A stretch of 64,000 nt of DNA. Origin: SUP05 sp964577715 (GTDB lineage: Bacteria > Pseudomonadota > Gammaproteobacteria > PS1 > Pseudothioglobaceae). The translations under genes and the position numbers were made by a program. Below the pieces are notes generated by a model. The model was not told the origin of the DNA, did no database searches, and was given only the letters and a program-made list of their open reading frames with translations. Each line of letters opens with the position of its first letter. The stretch's first letter is position 1. The DNA lies in NCBI GenBank assembly GCA_964577715.1, contig CAZOAA010000003.1, positions 17,925 to 81,924 of the forward strand. Direction: 5' to 3'. Positions 1 to 9,480 of this stretch are shown piece after piece.

Positions 1-1
1 C

Positions 2-2524
2 CGCACGGCCTCCTCCCTTACCACCAACTTGTGTTGCTACATGGTTAAGGATTTTTCCTGCTTGATATTTATCAGTTAAATCTTTTGTTACGCCTGCCAC
101 AAGTGCTATTTTGTCACCACTTATGGCAGCAAGCACAATAACAGCTGATCCTAGCTTGTCTTTTAACTTATCAGCAATATCACGTAAATCTTTACCGCCC
201 ACACCTTTTACAACCGTTGAAAGTAATTTAACGCCGTCAATATCCTCGGCTTGATTGACTAAATCATCGCCTTGGTTGCTAGCAAGTTGCTTTTGGAAGG
301 TTGAAATTTGTTTTTCTAAATCTTTTTGTTGCTTAATAAGTTGAGCAACTTTTTCAACGGCTTGTGCATTGCTTGATTTGGTTATCTGTGCGATTTCACT
401 TAAACTATCTTGTGTTTGATTATCAAACTGATAAGCATCATAACCCGTCATCGCCTCAATACGGCGAACACCTGCTGCAATACCGCCTTCAGAGGTAATT
501 CTAAATAAACCAATATCACCCAAGCGCTCTACATGAGTGCCGCCACAAAGCTCTACAGAAAAATCATCCTTACCCATGGTAAGTACACGCACGGTATCAC
601 CGTACTTCTCGCCAAATAATGCCATCGCGCCTTTTTTCTTGGCGGTTTCAATATCAGTCACATCCGTGTGTACAATGGTATTGCCCAAAATTTTACGGTT
701 AACCATACCTTCAATCTTATCAAGATCAACTTTAGTAATCACTTCATCGTGAGAAAAGTCAAAACGTAGCTTGTCGCCATCAACCAACGAGCCTTTTTGC
801 GTAACGGTTTCACCTAATACACTACGCAATGCCGCATGAAGCAAATGTGTTGCTGAGTGATTTCGTGCAATACACTTACGACGATTTTTATCTACTTTCG
901 CTTCAACCACGTCACCTACTTTTAATATGCCATTATTTAATATACCGTGATGTTCAAACGCCCCAGACTTTTGTTTTTTCGTATCTTTAACTTCAAAACC
1001 AGCTTCAGCATTACTTAATACTCCAATGTCACCTGCTTGACCGCCCGACTCACCGTAAAAACTTGAGCTTGACAACACTACAATCGCCTTATCTCCCGTA
1101 TTGATTGCATCCACCATCTTGCTATTTTTAATTAATGCCTGCACTGATGAGTTATTTTCTAATTGTTCGTAACCTAAAAATTCAGTCGCATCACTAATGT
1201 CAACGCCTTTTTGTGATACTTTAAAATCACCTGCAGATCTTGCTCTATCACGCTGTTTGGCCATCTCCACTTCAAAGCCCGGCATATCGATAGTAAGATC
1301 ACGCTCACGCGCAACATCAGCTGTTAGATCTACTGGGAATCCGTATGTATCATAAAGCTTAAATACCGTCTCACCGTCAATCTTACTGCCTTTTAGATTG
1401 GTAATTGCCTCTTCTAAAATGCCCATACCCTGATCTAATGTTTTCATAAAACGTTCTTCTTCACGCTTCAATACTTTCTCAACATTTGCCAATGATGCTT
1501 TTAACTCTGGATACACGTCTTTCATCTCCAATGCCAAAACTGGAGCTAGACGGTAGAAAAATACCTTATTAATTCCAAGCTTGTGACCATGACGAATCGC
1601 TCGTCGAATAATACGTCTAAGTACATAACCACGCCCTTCATTTGATGGAATAACACCATCTACAATCATAAAGGCTGTTGAGCGAATATGATCAGCAATC
1701 ACACGCACAGAGGCGTTGTCCATCTTTATGCCACTAACTTTTGGAATTAAACCAACCACAGCTTTGGTTAAGCTTTGAAAACCATCTGTATCATAGTTGT
1801 TATTCTCATGCTGTAGCACCGCTGCTAAACGCTCTAAGCCCATGCCTGTATCTACACACGGCGCATCCAATGGCTTTAAGTATCCATCCTCTTGTTTGTC
1901 GTATTGAGTAAATACCAAATTCCAGATTTCAATATAACGATCACCGTCTTCATCAGCATGCCCTGGAGGACCGCCAGCAATGTCTTCACCATGATCATAA
2001 AAAATCTCACTTGACGGGCCACACGGACCAGTATCACCCATTTGCCAAAAATTATCTTTAGCGCCGCAACGAGAAATTCGATTTCTTGGAAAACCAATTT
2101 CATTTACCCAAATATCTTCAGCCTCAATATCTTCTTCAAACACACTCACCCAAAGCTTTTCCTTGGGAAGGCCTAACTCAACGGTTAAAAACTCCCAAGC
2201 GTATTGAATAGCTTCACGCTTAAAATAATCACCAAAACTAAAATTACCTAACATTTCAAAAAAAGTATGGTGTCGTGCTGTGTAACCCACATTTTCTAAA
2301 TCATTATGTTTTCCACCTGCGCGTACACAACGCTGAACCGATACTGCACGTGTATAAGAGCGTTTTTCCACACCACTAAAGACATCTTTAAACGGCACCA
2401 TACCAGCATTCACAAATAACAAGGTTTTGTCGTTATGTGGCACCAACGATGCACTTGGCTCAACAGTGTGCTCCTGGGCCTTAAAATAATCTAGGAATTT
2501 TTGTCTAATTTGTGCTGTTTTCAT
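2..2524 (-). CDS. alaS: Alanyl-tRNA synthetase, C-terminal end cut by the window edge
   Basis: Charges tRNA-Ala with alanine in the cytoplasm. About 841 codons are readable on the minus strand from the ATG at 2522-2524 (MKTAQIRQKFLDYF...), and the stop lies beyond position 1. The family is usually about 870 residues, so only the last few tens are missing. The class II aminoacylation core is at the N terminus (LVPHNDKTLLFVNAGMVPFK, then GCGAKDNFWQMGDTGPCGPSSE-type residues). The editing domain carries the zinc/hydrolysis motifs HSATH (near residue 555) and CGGTH (near residue 660). The C-terminal DHHA1 domain ends in a Gly-rich stretch at the very edge. Nothing looks broken. Identification is secure. 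Confidence 0.97.
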   Translation of the reverse strand, partial: MKTAQIRQKFLDYFKAQEHTVEPSASLVPHNDKTLLFVNAGMVPFKDVFSGVEKRSYTRAVSVQRCVRAGGKHNDLENVGYTARHHTFFEMLGNFSFGDYFKREAIQYAWEFLTVELGLPKEKLWVSVFEEDIEAEDIWVNEIGFPRNRISRCGAKDNFWQMGDTGPCGPSSEIFYDHGEDIAGGPPGHADEDGDRYIEIWNLVFTQYDKQEDGYLKPLDAPCVDTGMGLERLAAVLQHENNNYDTDGFQSLTKAVVGLIPKVSGIKMDNASVRVIADHIRSTAFMIVDGVIPSNEGRGYVLRRIIRRAIRHGHKLGINKVFFYRLAPVLALEMKDVYPELKASLANVEKVLKREEERFMKTLDQGMGILEEAITNLKGSKIDGETVFKLYDTYGFPVDLTADVARERDLTIDMPGFEVEMAKQRDRARSAGDFKVSQKGVDISDATEFLGYEQLENNSSVQALIKNSKMVDAINTGDKAIVVLSSSSFYGESGGQAGDIGVLSNAEAGFEVKDTKKQKSGAFEHHGILNNGILKVGDVVEAKVDKNRRKCIARNHSATHLLHAALRSVLGETVTQKGSLVDGDKLRFDFSHDEVITKVDLDKIEGMVNRKILGNTIVHTDVTDIETAKKKGAMALFGEKYGDTVRVLTMGKDDFSVELCGGTHVERLGDIGLFRITSEGGIAAGVRRIEAMTGYDAYQFDNQTQDSLSEIAQITKSSNAQAVEKVAQLIKQQKDLEKQISTFQKQLASNQGDDLVNQAEDIDGVKLLSTVVKGVGGKDLRDIADKLKDKLGSAVIVLAAISGDKIALVAGVTKDLTDKYQAGKILNHVATQVGGKGGGRA

Positions 2525-2570
2525 TACGACAGATGTCTAATCAAAATGTTTAATTATACTTATCTAAAAT

Positions 2571-3185
2571 CTAAACGATAAGTGAAGTATCGCCTGCGCC
2601 TTGGCGAATAATTTCGATACTATCGCCTGATAAGTCAATTACGGTTGTTGGTTCTGGTGGGCAATAACCATCGTCAATAATCACATCAACCTGATTTTCA
2701 ACCGCATCACGTACATCATCGATATCGTAAAACTCATATCCATCTAATATCAATGACACGCTCATTAATGGCTCATCTAGTCCTTCTAGCAATGTTTGCA
2801 CCACGCCATGATGTGAAACCCTGACTCCAATGGTTTTTTTCTTGTCATGTAACAAGCGTTTGGGCACATCTCGCGTACCTTCTAAGATAAATGTATAAGC
2901 GCCTGGTAAGATTTTTTTTAACAGTCGAAATGCATTGTTGTCTAATTTTGCATATTCACCAATATGAGATAAGTCCCTCATCATCAAGGTAAAGTCATGG
3001 CGCTTAGACAAATTTCGAATCTGGCGAATTCTTTCTAAGCCGGTTTTATTACCTAAAGCCGTACCAAGTGCATAACCAGAATCAGTAGGATATGCAATCA
3101 CTGCACCTGCATGCAACTCATCAACCACTTGATCGATAAAACGCTGTTGTGGGTTTTGAGGGTGAATTTTCAGCAATTTACTCAT
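2571..3185 (-). CDS. yciO: YciO-type member of the Sua5/YciO/YrdC family
   Basis: The family binds tRNA and nucleotides; TsaC/Sua5 members make threonylcarbamoyl-AMP for tRNA t6A. This one looks like the YciO branch, whose exact role is less settled, because it has the YciO-like starts MSKLLKIHPQNPQQRFIDQ and YPTDSGYALG and ends PTTVIDLSGDSIEIIRQGAGD. Length is about 204 residues, normal for YciO. I chose the ATG at 3183-3185 rather than an upstream ATG at 3200. It overlaps the stop of the upstream PHP gene as TAATG, the spacing expected for translational coupling, and the five extra residues have no family match. The yciO/rnm pairing is the same as in E. coli. Confidence 0.88.
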   Translation of the reverse strand: MSKLLKIHPQNPQQRFIDQVVDELHAGAVIAYPTDSGYALGTALGNKTGLERIRQIRNLSKRHDFTLMMRDLSHIGEYAKLDNNAFRLLKKILPGAYTFILEGTRDVPKRLLHDKKKTIGVRVSHHGVVQTLLEGLDEPLMSVSLILDGYEFYDIDDVRDAVENQVDVIIDDGYCPPEPTTVIDLSGDSIEIIRQGAGDTSLIV

Positions 3186-4009
3186 TACCAGTCCATCCAA
3201 ACAGTTTTATTTATATTTGGCATGGATTGTAGGTTTCCAATCTGAATCCTTTGGTTAGGCCAGCCATGGTAATCAGAACCACTCGATGCTAATAGATCTA
3301 GCTCATATGCCCATTGACTAATTAGATTAATCTCTTCTTGTGAGCTATGCGCAGTAACCACCTCTACGCCATCACAACCATTAACAGCAAGATCTGACAT
3401 CATGCGCTTAACCTTAGTGTTAGTCATACGATAACGCAAAGGATGTGCCAATACTGCCTGTCCACCAGCTGCATGTATCCACTCAATCACTTCATTAAAT
3501 TGTGCCCATTTACCGCCCACGCCACCTGGTTTTTTACCGGTTAAAAAGCGTTTAAAAACACTTTTCATATCCTTGCAAACACCTTCCTGAATTAGCATTT
3601 GAGCAAAATGTGTACGCGTAATCATGCCAGTACCGGCAATGGCTTTAGTTTTTTCATATGCATCAACAACACCTGCACCACCTAAACCCCTTGCCATTTT
3701 TTCTGCGCGAATTTTTCGAAAATCCTGATGTTGTTTAAGGCCGGCTTGCAGTATTTTATTATCCACATCAATACCCAAACCTAGAATATGAATAGTCATA
3801 TTGTTCCACATCGCCGATACTTCAACACCAGAAATAAACCTTATATTTAATTTACCTGCTTTATACTTAGCCTCATCAATACCCTTAATCGTGTCATGGT
3901 CAGTAAGTGCAAATACATTACAGCTCTGCTCTTTTGCTAAGCGCACTACCTCTGTAGGTGATAAAACTCCATCAGAATAATAAGAGTGGTTGTGTAAATC
4001 AATAATCAT
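3185..4009 (-). CDS. rnm: PHP-domain phosphatase, RNase AM / YciV (TrpH) type
   Basis: Metal-dependent phosphoesterase of the PHP family. E. coli YciV hydrolyses 3',5'-nucleoside bisphosphates and trims short 5' RNA ends. The N terminus shows the metal ligands DLHNHSYYSDG (H-x-H) and ALTDHDT. Further His/Asp ligands appear in VLAHPLRY and SGSDYHGW near the C terminus. Its 274 residues are close to the 280-290 of the family. The start codon lies 81 bases from the divergent glmS start, so both promoters must sit in that short AT-rich gap. It is coupled to yciO by a TAATG overlap. Confidence 0.9.
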   Translation of the reverse strand: MIIDLHNHSYYSDGVLSPTEVVRLAKEQSCNVFALTDHDTIKGIDEAKYKAGKLNIRFISGVEVSAMWNNMTIHILGLGIDVDNKILQAGLKQHQDFRKIRAEKMARGLGGAGVVDAYEKTKAIAGTGMITRTHFAQMLIQEGVCKDMKSVFKRFLTGKKPGGVGGKWAQFNEVIEWIHAAGGQAVLAHPLRYRMTNTKVKRMMSDLAVNGCDGVEVVTAHSSQEEINLISQWAYELDLLASSGSDYHGWPNQRIQIGNLQSMPNINKTVWMDW

Positions 4010-4090
4010 TGGATGCGCATTATAATCTATATGTTTTACAAGCGTTATTGACTATAATCTCAAGTATAACTTTTAACTATAATTAATACC

Positions 4091-5938
4091 ATGTGTGGAA
4101 TCGTTGGGGGGATCTGTAGAAATAACATTGTACCTGTCTTAGTAGATGGCCTAAAACGACTTGAATACCGAGGCTATGACTCTGCCGGAGTGGTTGTATT
4201 ATCGGATGATGGCCAATTAAATCGCGCAAGAGCAGTTGGCAAAGTATCTAATCTTGAGAAAAATATTCAAGAAAAACAAGCTCCGATACAAGGCACAATT
4301 GGTATTGCCCACACCCGTTGGGCTACTCATGGAGAGCCCTCCTCTCGTAATGCACACCCGCATATTTGCAATCATAGTGTAAGTGTTGTTCACAATGGTA
4401 TTATCGAAAATTTTGCTGAGTTAAAAACCGAGCAAAAATCTCAAGGTTATGACTTTACATCTGACACAGATACTGAGGTTATTGCTCACGCTATCCACAA
4501 AGCATTAAACGATAGCAGCACTTTACTAGAAGCCACGCAACTTGCCATTCAAACTTTTGAAGGCGCTTACGGCGTAGGTGTTATCTCGCCTAAAGATCCA
4601 GGATGCATTATCGCCGCAAGAAGTGGATCACCTTTAGTCATTGGTCTCAGTGATAAAGGCAACTTTATTGCTTCAGATCAAATAGCATTACTTGACATTG
4701 CCAAAGAATTTATCTTTCTAGAAGAAGGTGATGTTGCAAAAATTACACTTGACTCTGTAACGATTTACAATAAAGATGGCAATAAAATTGAGCGAGAAAT
4801 AAAAACCTCAAAACTTAAAAGTGGGCAAGTTTCAAAACGTGGTTATGATCATTACATGCTCAAAGAAATCTTTGAACAACCGCAAGCCATTCGTGACACA
4901 CTAGAATCACGCATTACTAAAGATACAGTGCTTACTTCTGCATTCGGGCATGAGGCTAAACAGATTTTTAAAAATACCAAGCAAATTCAAATCATTGCTT
5001 GTGGCACTAGCTACAATGCAGGATTGGTGGCTAAATATTGGTTAGAAGACATCGCTAAAATCCCCACCCATATTGAAGTAGCAAGTGAATATCGCTACCG
5101 TCAGCCGATCGTGCTAAACAATACACTGTTTATTACCATTAGTCAAAGCGGTGAAACAGCTGATACTTTAGAGGCATTAAAATCCGTCAAAAAAAATAAT
5201 ACAAATATTCATTCACTAGCCATATGCAACACAGCTGAATCTAGTCTTACGCGTGAATCGGAACTAACTTTCTTAACTCATGCTGGCCCTGAGATTGGCG
5301 TAGCATCTACTAAGGCATTTACCACTCAGTTAGTATCTCTTGCACTACTGTCTGTAGCCATTGGAAAGTGCCACAATCAAATATCAAAACAACAAGAAGT
5401 GAAAATTGTAGACGGTCTAAACCGTTTGCCAGGATTAATTAAAAAAACCTTGGAGCAAGAAGATCAAATCATTGAACTGGCCAAAACTTTTAAAAATAAG
5501 TTTAATGCAATTTTTCTAGGTCGCGGTACCATGCATGCCATTGCCATGGAAGGCGCACTCAAACTCAAAGAGATCAGCTATATCCACGCCGAAGCATTCC
5601 CTGCCGGTGAACTTAAACACGGCCCTATTGCTCTAATTGATAAAGACACACCAGTGATTGCTGTAGCGCCTAATGACCGATTATTAGATAAACTAAAATC
5701 TAACCTACAAGAGGTTAAATCTAGGGGTTCTGAAATGATTGTTTTTGAAGATGAAGCCGCCCAAGTAACCCCTATGAAAGGCATGACCATCATACCAACT
5801 ACAACTGATTTGGGTCGAATTACTGCACCGATTATCTTTACCATCCCTTTGCAACTCTTAAGCTATCATGTTGCCCTTGTTAAAGGCACTGATGTAGATC
5901 AACCTAGAAATTTGGCAAAGTCTGTTACGGTCGAATAA
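4091..5938 (+). CDS. glmS: Glutamine-fructose-6-phosphate aminotransferase
   Basis: Makes glucosamine-6-phosphate from fructose-6-phosphate and glutamine, the entry step to UDP-GlcNAc for peptidoglycan, LPS and the glycan genes further along. The N-terminal glutaminase begins MCGIVGG, so the catalytic Cys becomes residue 1 after Met removal, and it shows HTRWATHG and HNGIIEN. Two SIS isomerase domains follow (CGTSYNA and SQSGETADT; then GRGTMHAIAMEGALKLKEISY). The canonical C terminus DVDQPRNLAKSVTVE is present. At 615 residues it is only slightly longer than the E. coli enzyme. It stands just before the heptose operon (14-base gap to gmhB) and is probably co-transcribed with it. No clear Shine-Dalgarno precedes the ATG. 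Confidence 0.97.
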   Translation: MCGIVGGICRNNIVPVLVDGLKRLEYRGYDSAGVVVLSDDGQLNRARAVGKVSNLEKNIQEKQAPIQGTIGIAHTRWATHGEPSSRNAHPHICNHSVSVVHNGIIENFAELKTEQKSQGYDFTSDTDTEVIAHAIHKALNDSSTLLEATQLAIQTFEGAYGVGVISPKDPGCIIAARSGSPLVIGLSDKGNFIASDQIALLDIAKEFIFLEEGDVAKITLDSVTIYNKDGNKIEREIKTSKLKSGQVSKRGYDHYMLKEIFEQPQAIRDTLESRITKDTVLTSAFGHEAKQIFKNTKQIQIIACGTSYNAGLVAKYWLEDIAKIPTHIEVASEYRYRQPIVLNNTLFITISQSGETADTLEALKSVKKNNTNIHSLAICNTAESSLTRESELTFLTHAGPEIGVASTKAFTTQLVSLALLSVAIGKCHNQISKQQEVKIVDGLNRLPGLIKKTLEQEDQIIELAKTFKNKFNAIFLGRGTMHAIAMEGALKLKEISYIHAEAFPAGELKHGPIALIDKDTPVIAVAPNDRLLDKLKSNLQEVKSRGSEMIVFEDEAAQVTPMKGMTIIPTTTDLGRITAPIIFTIPLQLLSYHVALVKGTDVDQPRNLAKSVTVE

Positions 5939-5952
5939 GACCCCTATAACAC

Positions 5953-6486
5953 ATGAAAAAAAATAAGAAAAAAGTTGTCTTCTTAGATCGAGATGGCGTT
6001 ATCAATAAGGAAATTGGTTATTTACACCGCACAGAAGATTTTGAATTCATTGATGGGGTATTTAGCGCATGCAAACATTTTCAAAAATTTGGCTACTCTA
6101 TCATTGTAGTAACAAACCAATCTGGAATCGCTAGAGGATATTACCAAGAAAAAGATTTTCATGCATTGACTGACTGGATGGTTAAACAATTTTCTAATAA
6201 TGGCATAAATATTCTCGATGTTTTTTTCTGTCCTCATGGGCCAGAGTCCACTTGCAATTGCCGCAAACCAAAACCAGGCATGTTCTTAAATGCTCAATCA
6301 AAATACGATGTTGATATGCATAATTCGTGGATGATTGGTGACAAAGAAGCTGATATTAAGGCTGCAAATACAGCAGGTATTAAAAACACGGTACTGGTAA
6401 AAACTGGTCATAGTATTGATGAATCCAACTCACAGGCAAAATTTATATTAAAATCAATCAAAGAAACTATCGGAATTATAAAATGA
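5953..6486 (+). CDS. gmhB: D-glycero-beta-D-manno-heptose 1,7-bisphosphate 7-phosphatase
   Basis: Removes the 7-phosphate from heptose 1,7-bisphosphate in ADP-heptose synthesis for LPS inner core. HAD motif I is FLDRDGVIN (D12, D14), motif II is VTNQSG (T54), and the motif III region is GDKEAD (D131). The GmhB-specific zinc loop CPHGPESTCNCRKPKPG supplies C93, H95, C101 and C103. Length of 177 residues is near the family's 180-190. It overlaps the hldD start by 4 bases (ATGA), so the genes are translationally coupled. Confidence 0.95.
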   Translation: MKKNKKKVVFLDRDGVINKEIGYLHRTEDFEFIDGVFSACKHFQKFGYSIIVVTNQSGIARGYYQEKDFHALTDWMVKQFSNNGINILDVFFCPHGPESTCNCRKPKPGMFLNAQSKYDVDMHNSWMIGDKEADIKAANTAGIKNTVLVKTGHSIDESNSQAKFILKSIKETIGIIK

Positions 6487-7487
6487 AGTATACAAATACA
6501 GACTTTAATAATAAAACCATTTTAATCACTGGTGGTGCCGGATTCATTGGTAGTAATTTGGCTTTTTATTTTCAAGATAATTACCCCGATTCACACGTAG
6601 TGGTGTTTGACTGCTTTAGAAGTGAAGCAACATTTGCCAATGGCAATCTGCAAAGTTTTGGTCATTATAAAAACCTTATTGGTTTTACTGGTGATGTAGT
6701 GTGTGGCAATATTAATAGTAAATCTGATTTGGCACTACTTAACAAGTATAAATTTGATTATATATTCCATCAAGCGGCAATTTCAGACACGCGAGTGTAT
6801 GATCAAGAAATTGTCATGCAAACCAATGTCAATTCTTTTTACGATTTATTGGATAAAGCTAAGAAAGATGATGCAGTTATGGTGTATGCAAGTTCTGCTG
6901 CTACTTATGGCAGCCTACCTTCACCACAAACCGTTGGCAAGGAAAACCCTGAAAACCCTTATGGATTCAGCAAATATGCAATGGATCAAATTGCTTATCG
7001 TTATTCAGATGAAAATCCAGACATGGTAATCGTAGGTCTTAAATTTTTTAACGTGTACGGCCCTCGCGAATATTACAAAGCCAAGACTTCTTCCACGGTC
7101 ATACAGTTTGGACATCAAATATTAGATGGTAAGGCGCCAATACTGTTTAAAGGGTCAGACAAAATACTGCGTGACTTTATTAATATTGAAGACGTAGTTC
7201 AAGCCAATATTAAAGCTTGTAATCCTAAGCAAAATGGCACTTATAATGTTGGTACTGGAAACCCGAGAAGCTTTCAAGATATTGCAGATATTTTGCAAAA
7301 TGAATTAGGTACAAATTTAGGCACTGAATATATTCCAAACCCATATGATGGTTACCAAATGCATACTCAGGCTGATATTACCAGCTCACAAACCAGCTTA
7401 GGATTTGAGCCAGTAATTAGTTTGGAAGAAGGCATTAGAGCCTATATTCCTGATATTAAACGCCTGCATGGCACTGATATTTCATGA
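6483..7487 (+). CDS. hldD: ADP-L-glycero-D-manno-heptose 6-epimerase
   Basis: Short-chain dehydrogenase that inverts C6 of ADP-heptose, the last step of ADP-L,D-heptose synthesis. The NADP-binding motif TGGAGFIGSN sits at residues 16-25. The catalytic set is a Ser in YASSAATYGS and Y160-G-F-S-K164. FFNVYGPREYYK and FINIEDV are typical of the HldD subgroup. At 334 residues it is slightly longer than E. coli HldD (310). It overlaps both neighbours by 4 bases within the heptose operon. Confidence 0.93.
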   Translation: MKYTNTDFNNKTILITGGAGFIGSNLAFYFQDNYPDSHVVVFDCFRSEATFANGNLQSFGHYKNLIGFTGDVVCGNINSKSDLALLNKYKFDYIFHQAAISDTRVYDQEIVMQTNVNSFYDLLDKAKKDDAVMVYASSAATYGSLPSPQTVGKENPENPYGFSKYAMDQIAYRYSDENPDMVIVGLKFFNVYGPREYYKAKTSSTVIQFGHQILDGKAPILFKGSDKILRDFINIEDVVQANIKACNPKQNGTYNVGTGNPRSFQDIADILQNELGTNLGTEYIPNPYDGYQMHTQADITSSQTSLGFEPVISLEEGIRAYIPDIKRLHGTDIS

Positions 7488-8911
7488 TTGATCTACAAGG
7501 TAAATCTCCAAAAATATTAGTAATTGGCGACTTAATGATCGACCATTACTTATGGGGTTCTTGCGATCGAATATCGCCAGAAGCACCTGTTCAAGTGGTT
7601 AATGTAAAAAATGAAAGCACTGTGCTTGGTGGTGCAGGTAATGTAATCAATAACCTCAAGACACTTGGTGCACAGGTTGATGTTATTAGTGTAATTGGAG
7701 GTTGTGAAATTTCAGATGAACTTAAGGACTTGTTAAGTAACATCAATGTTAACTCAAAATACCTAATCACACAAAAAAACCGAATTACCAGTAAAAAAAG
7801 TCGTATTATCGCCTCACAACAACAAGTAGTTAGATACGATCGCGAAAGCACTGATGAAATTAATAACACATCGCAAGACTTAATCTTAGAAAGCTTTAAA
7901 AGCATTATTAAAAATTATAATGGAGTCTTATTATCAGATTATGGCAAAGGCGTCTTAACCTCTGAACTTACTCAGTCAATAATTACCATTGCCAACCAAA
8001 ACAATAAAAAAGTTCTGGTAGATCCAAAAGGCCTAGATTATTCAAAATATAAAGGCGCTTATCTACTAACACCAAACAAGAAAGAGGCTAGCGAAGCAAC
8101 ACAGATTAATATTAAAGATGGTACAAGCCTTACTCAAGCCATTACAAAACTAAAAAATGAATGCGATTTAGATGTATCACTAATTACTCTAAGCGAACAA
8201 GGTGTGGCAATTTTTGATGATACACTACGTACGCACCCTACTGTTGCTAGAGAAGTGTTTGATGTAACTGGTGCAGGTGATACAGTACTCGCTTCATTGG
8301 GTTTTGCCTTAGCATGTGAATACAATATTGATGATGCAGTAAAATTTGCCAATCTTGCAGCCGGTGTTGTTGTAGGGAAAATCGGCTCTGCCACCGCCAC
8401 TCTGAATGAAATTATTGAATATGAATCAAGCCTAAATAAATCCACTAGTGATGAGCATATTAAAACTCTAGATGAGATTACGGTTTTAAGTACAGAATTA
8501 AAAGCAAGAGATAAAAAAATAGTATTTACTAATGGCTGTTTCGATATATTGCACGCTGGACATGTACGCTATTTAGAAACCGCTAAAAGTTATGGTGATG
8601 TTCTAATATTAGGTCTTAATTCTGACCGATCCGTTACCGCATTAAAGGGCGAAGATCGCCCTATCAACACACAGCTAGATAGGGCTTATATTTTGGCCGC
8701 GCTTGAAGCGGTGGATTATATAGTAATATTTGATGAAGATACGCCGTATGATTTAATCAAGGCGGTTAAACCACATGTACTAGTTAAGGGCGGTGATTAT
8801 GAAGGCAAAGAAGTGGTTGGACAAGATATTGCCGATGAGCTAAAACTAGTACAGTTTGTTAATGGAAAAAGCACGACCAAAACCATTGAAAAAATACAAC
8901 GAGGAAATTAG
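7484..8911 (+). CDS. hldE: Bifunctional heptose-7-phosphate kinase / heptose-1-phosphate adenylyltransferase
   Basis: Carries out two steps of ADP-heptose synthesis. The N-terminal ribokinase-like domain spans about residues 1-315, with GDLMIDHYLWG and GGAGNV near the start and the PfkB anion-hole signature DVTGAGDT near residues 259-266. The C-terminal nucleotidyltransferase spans about 340-475, with TNGCFDILHAGHVRYL. The length of 475 matches the fused enterobacterial enzyme (477). It starts by overlapping the hldD stop and ends 2 bases before gmhA. Confidence 0.96.
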   Translation: MIDLQGKSPKILVIGDLMIDHYLWGSCDRISPEAPVQVVNVKNESTVLGGAGNVINNLKTLGAQVDVISVIGGCEISDELKDLLSNINVNSKYLITQKNRITSKKSRIIASQQQVVRYDRESTDEINNTSQDLILESFKSIIKNYNGVLLSDYGKGVLTSELTQSIITIANQNNKKVLVDPKGLDYSKYKGAYLLTPNKKEASEATQINIKDGTSLTQAITKLKNECDLDVSLITLSEQGVAIFDDTLRTHPTVAREVFDVTGAGDTVLASLGFALACEYNIDDAVKFANLAAGVVVGKIGSATATLNEIIEYESSLNKSTSDEHIKTLDEITVLSTELKARDKKIVFTNGCFDILHAGHVRYLETAKSYGDVLILGLNSDRSVTALKGEDRPINTQLDRAYILAALEAVDYIVIFDEDTPYDLIKAVKPHVLVKGGDYEGKEVVGQDIADELKLVQFVNGKSTTKTIEKIQRGN

Positions 8912-8913
8912 CA

Positions 8914-9480
8914 ATGAAGCCTATTATCGAATTTGAACTAAATGAGCACATTAAAACAGCTCAAGCAACTACAAAATCCATTGTCAACTCTCTTGAAATA
9001 GCGTCTAATTTATGCATTGACAGCCTAAAAAATGGTGGAAAAATCCTAATTTTTGGCAACGGTGGTAGTGCTGCTGATGCTCAGCACATTGCCGCAGAAT
9101 TAGTAGGCAGATACAAGGTGGAGCGCATAGGTTTACCTGCTATTGCATTAACCACAGATACTTCAGCACTTACTTCAATTGGCAATGATTATGGCTATGA
9201 TCGTGTATTTGATCGTCAAGTAGAATCTCTAGCTAATAAAATAGATGTGGTGATTGGTATTAGCACGGGTGGCAGTAGTGGCAATGTTATTAGCGGACTT
9301 CAAACAGCCAAAGAACTAGGGTGTAAAACAATTGGTTTTAGCGGTAGAGGTGGTGGAGAAATGAACATCTTATGCGATGTTAACTTAGTTGTACCAGCAG
9401 AGGATACAGCACGCATCCAAGAAATGCACATTGTTATTGGTCACACCATTTGTCATCTAATAGATCAAGCTTTTATTTAA
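8914..9480 (+). CDS. gmhA: Sedoheptulose-7-phosphate isomerase
   Basis: First enzyme of the heptose pathway, converting sedoheptulose 7-phosphate to heptose 7-phosphate. A single SIS domain shows FGNGGSAADAQHIAAELVGRY, the family's sugar-phosphate and zinc-binding segment, followed by GISTGGSSGNV and EMHIVIGHTICHLID with C-terminal His/Glu ligands. Length of 188 residues is normal. It completes a contiguous four-gene ADP-heptose operon. Its stop overlaps the stop of the convergent dehydratase gene by 4 bases (9477-9480), leaving no room for a separate terminator between them. Confidence 0.95.
   Translation: MKPIIEFELNEHIKTAQATTKSIVNSLEIASNLCIDSLKNGGKILIFGNGGSAADAQHIAAELVGRYKVERIGLPAIALTTDTSALTSIGNDYGYDRVFDRQVESLANKIDVVIGISTGGSSGNVISGLQTAKELGCKTIGFSGRGGGEMNILCDVNLVVPAEDTARIQEMHIVIGHTICHLIDQAFI

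Noticed and set aside
1876..2103. Minus-strand ORF in alaS
   Set aside because: It lies in another frame within the well-supported alaS coding sequence.
3186..3200. Longer start of the yciO gene (five extra residues MDGLV)
   Set aside because: The ATG at 3185 gives a TAATG overlap with the upstream stop and matches family N termini; the extra residues do not.
4048..4083. Promoter of glmS (TTGACT at 4048 and TATAAT at 4078)
   Set aside because: The spacing of 24 bases is too long for one promoter; other TATAAT-like boxes there lack a -35, so no specific promoter is claimed.
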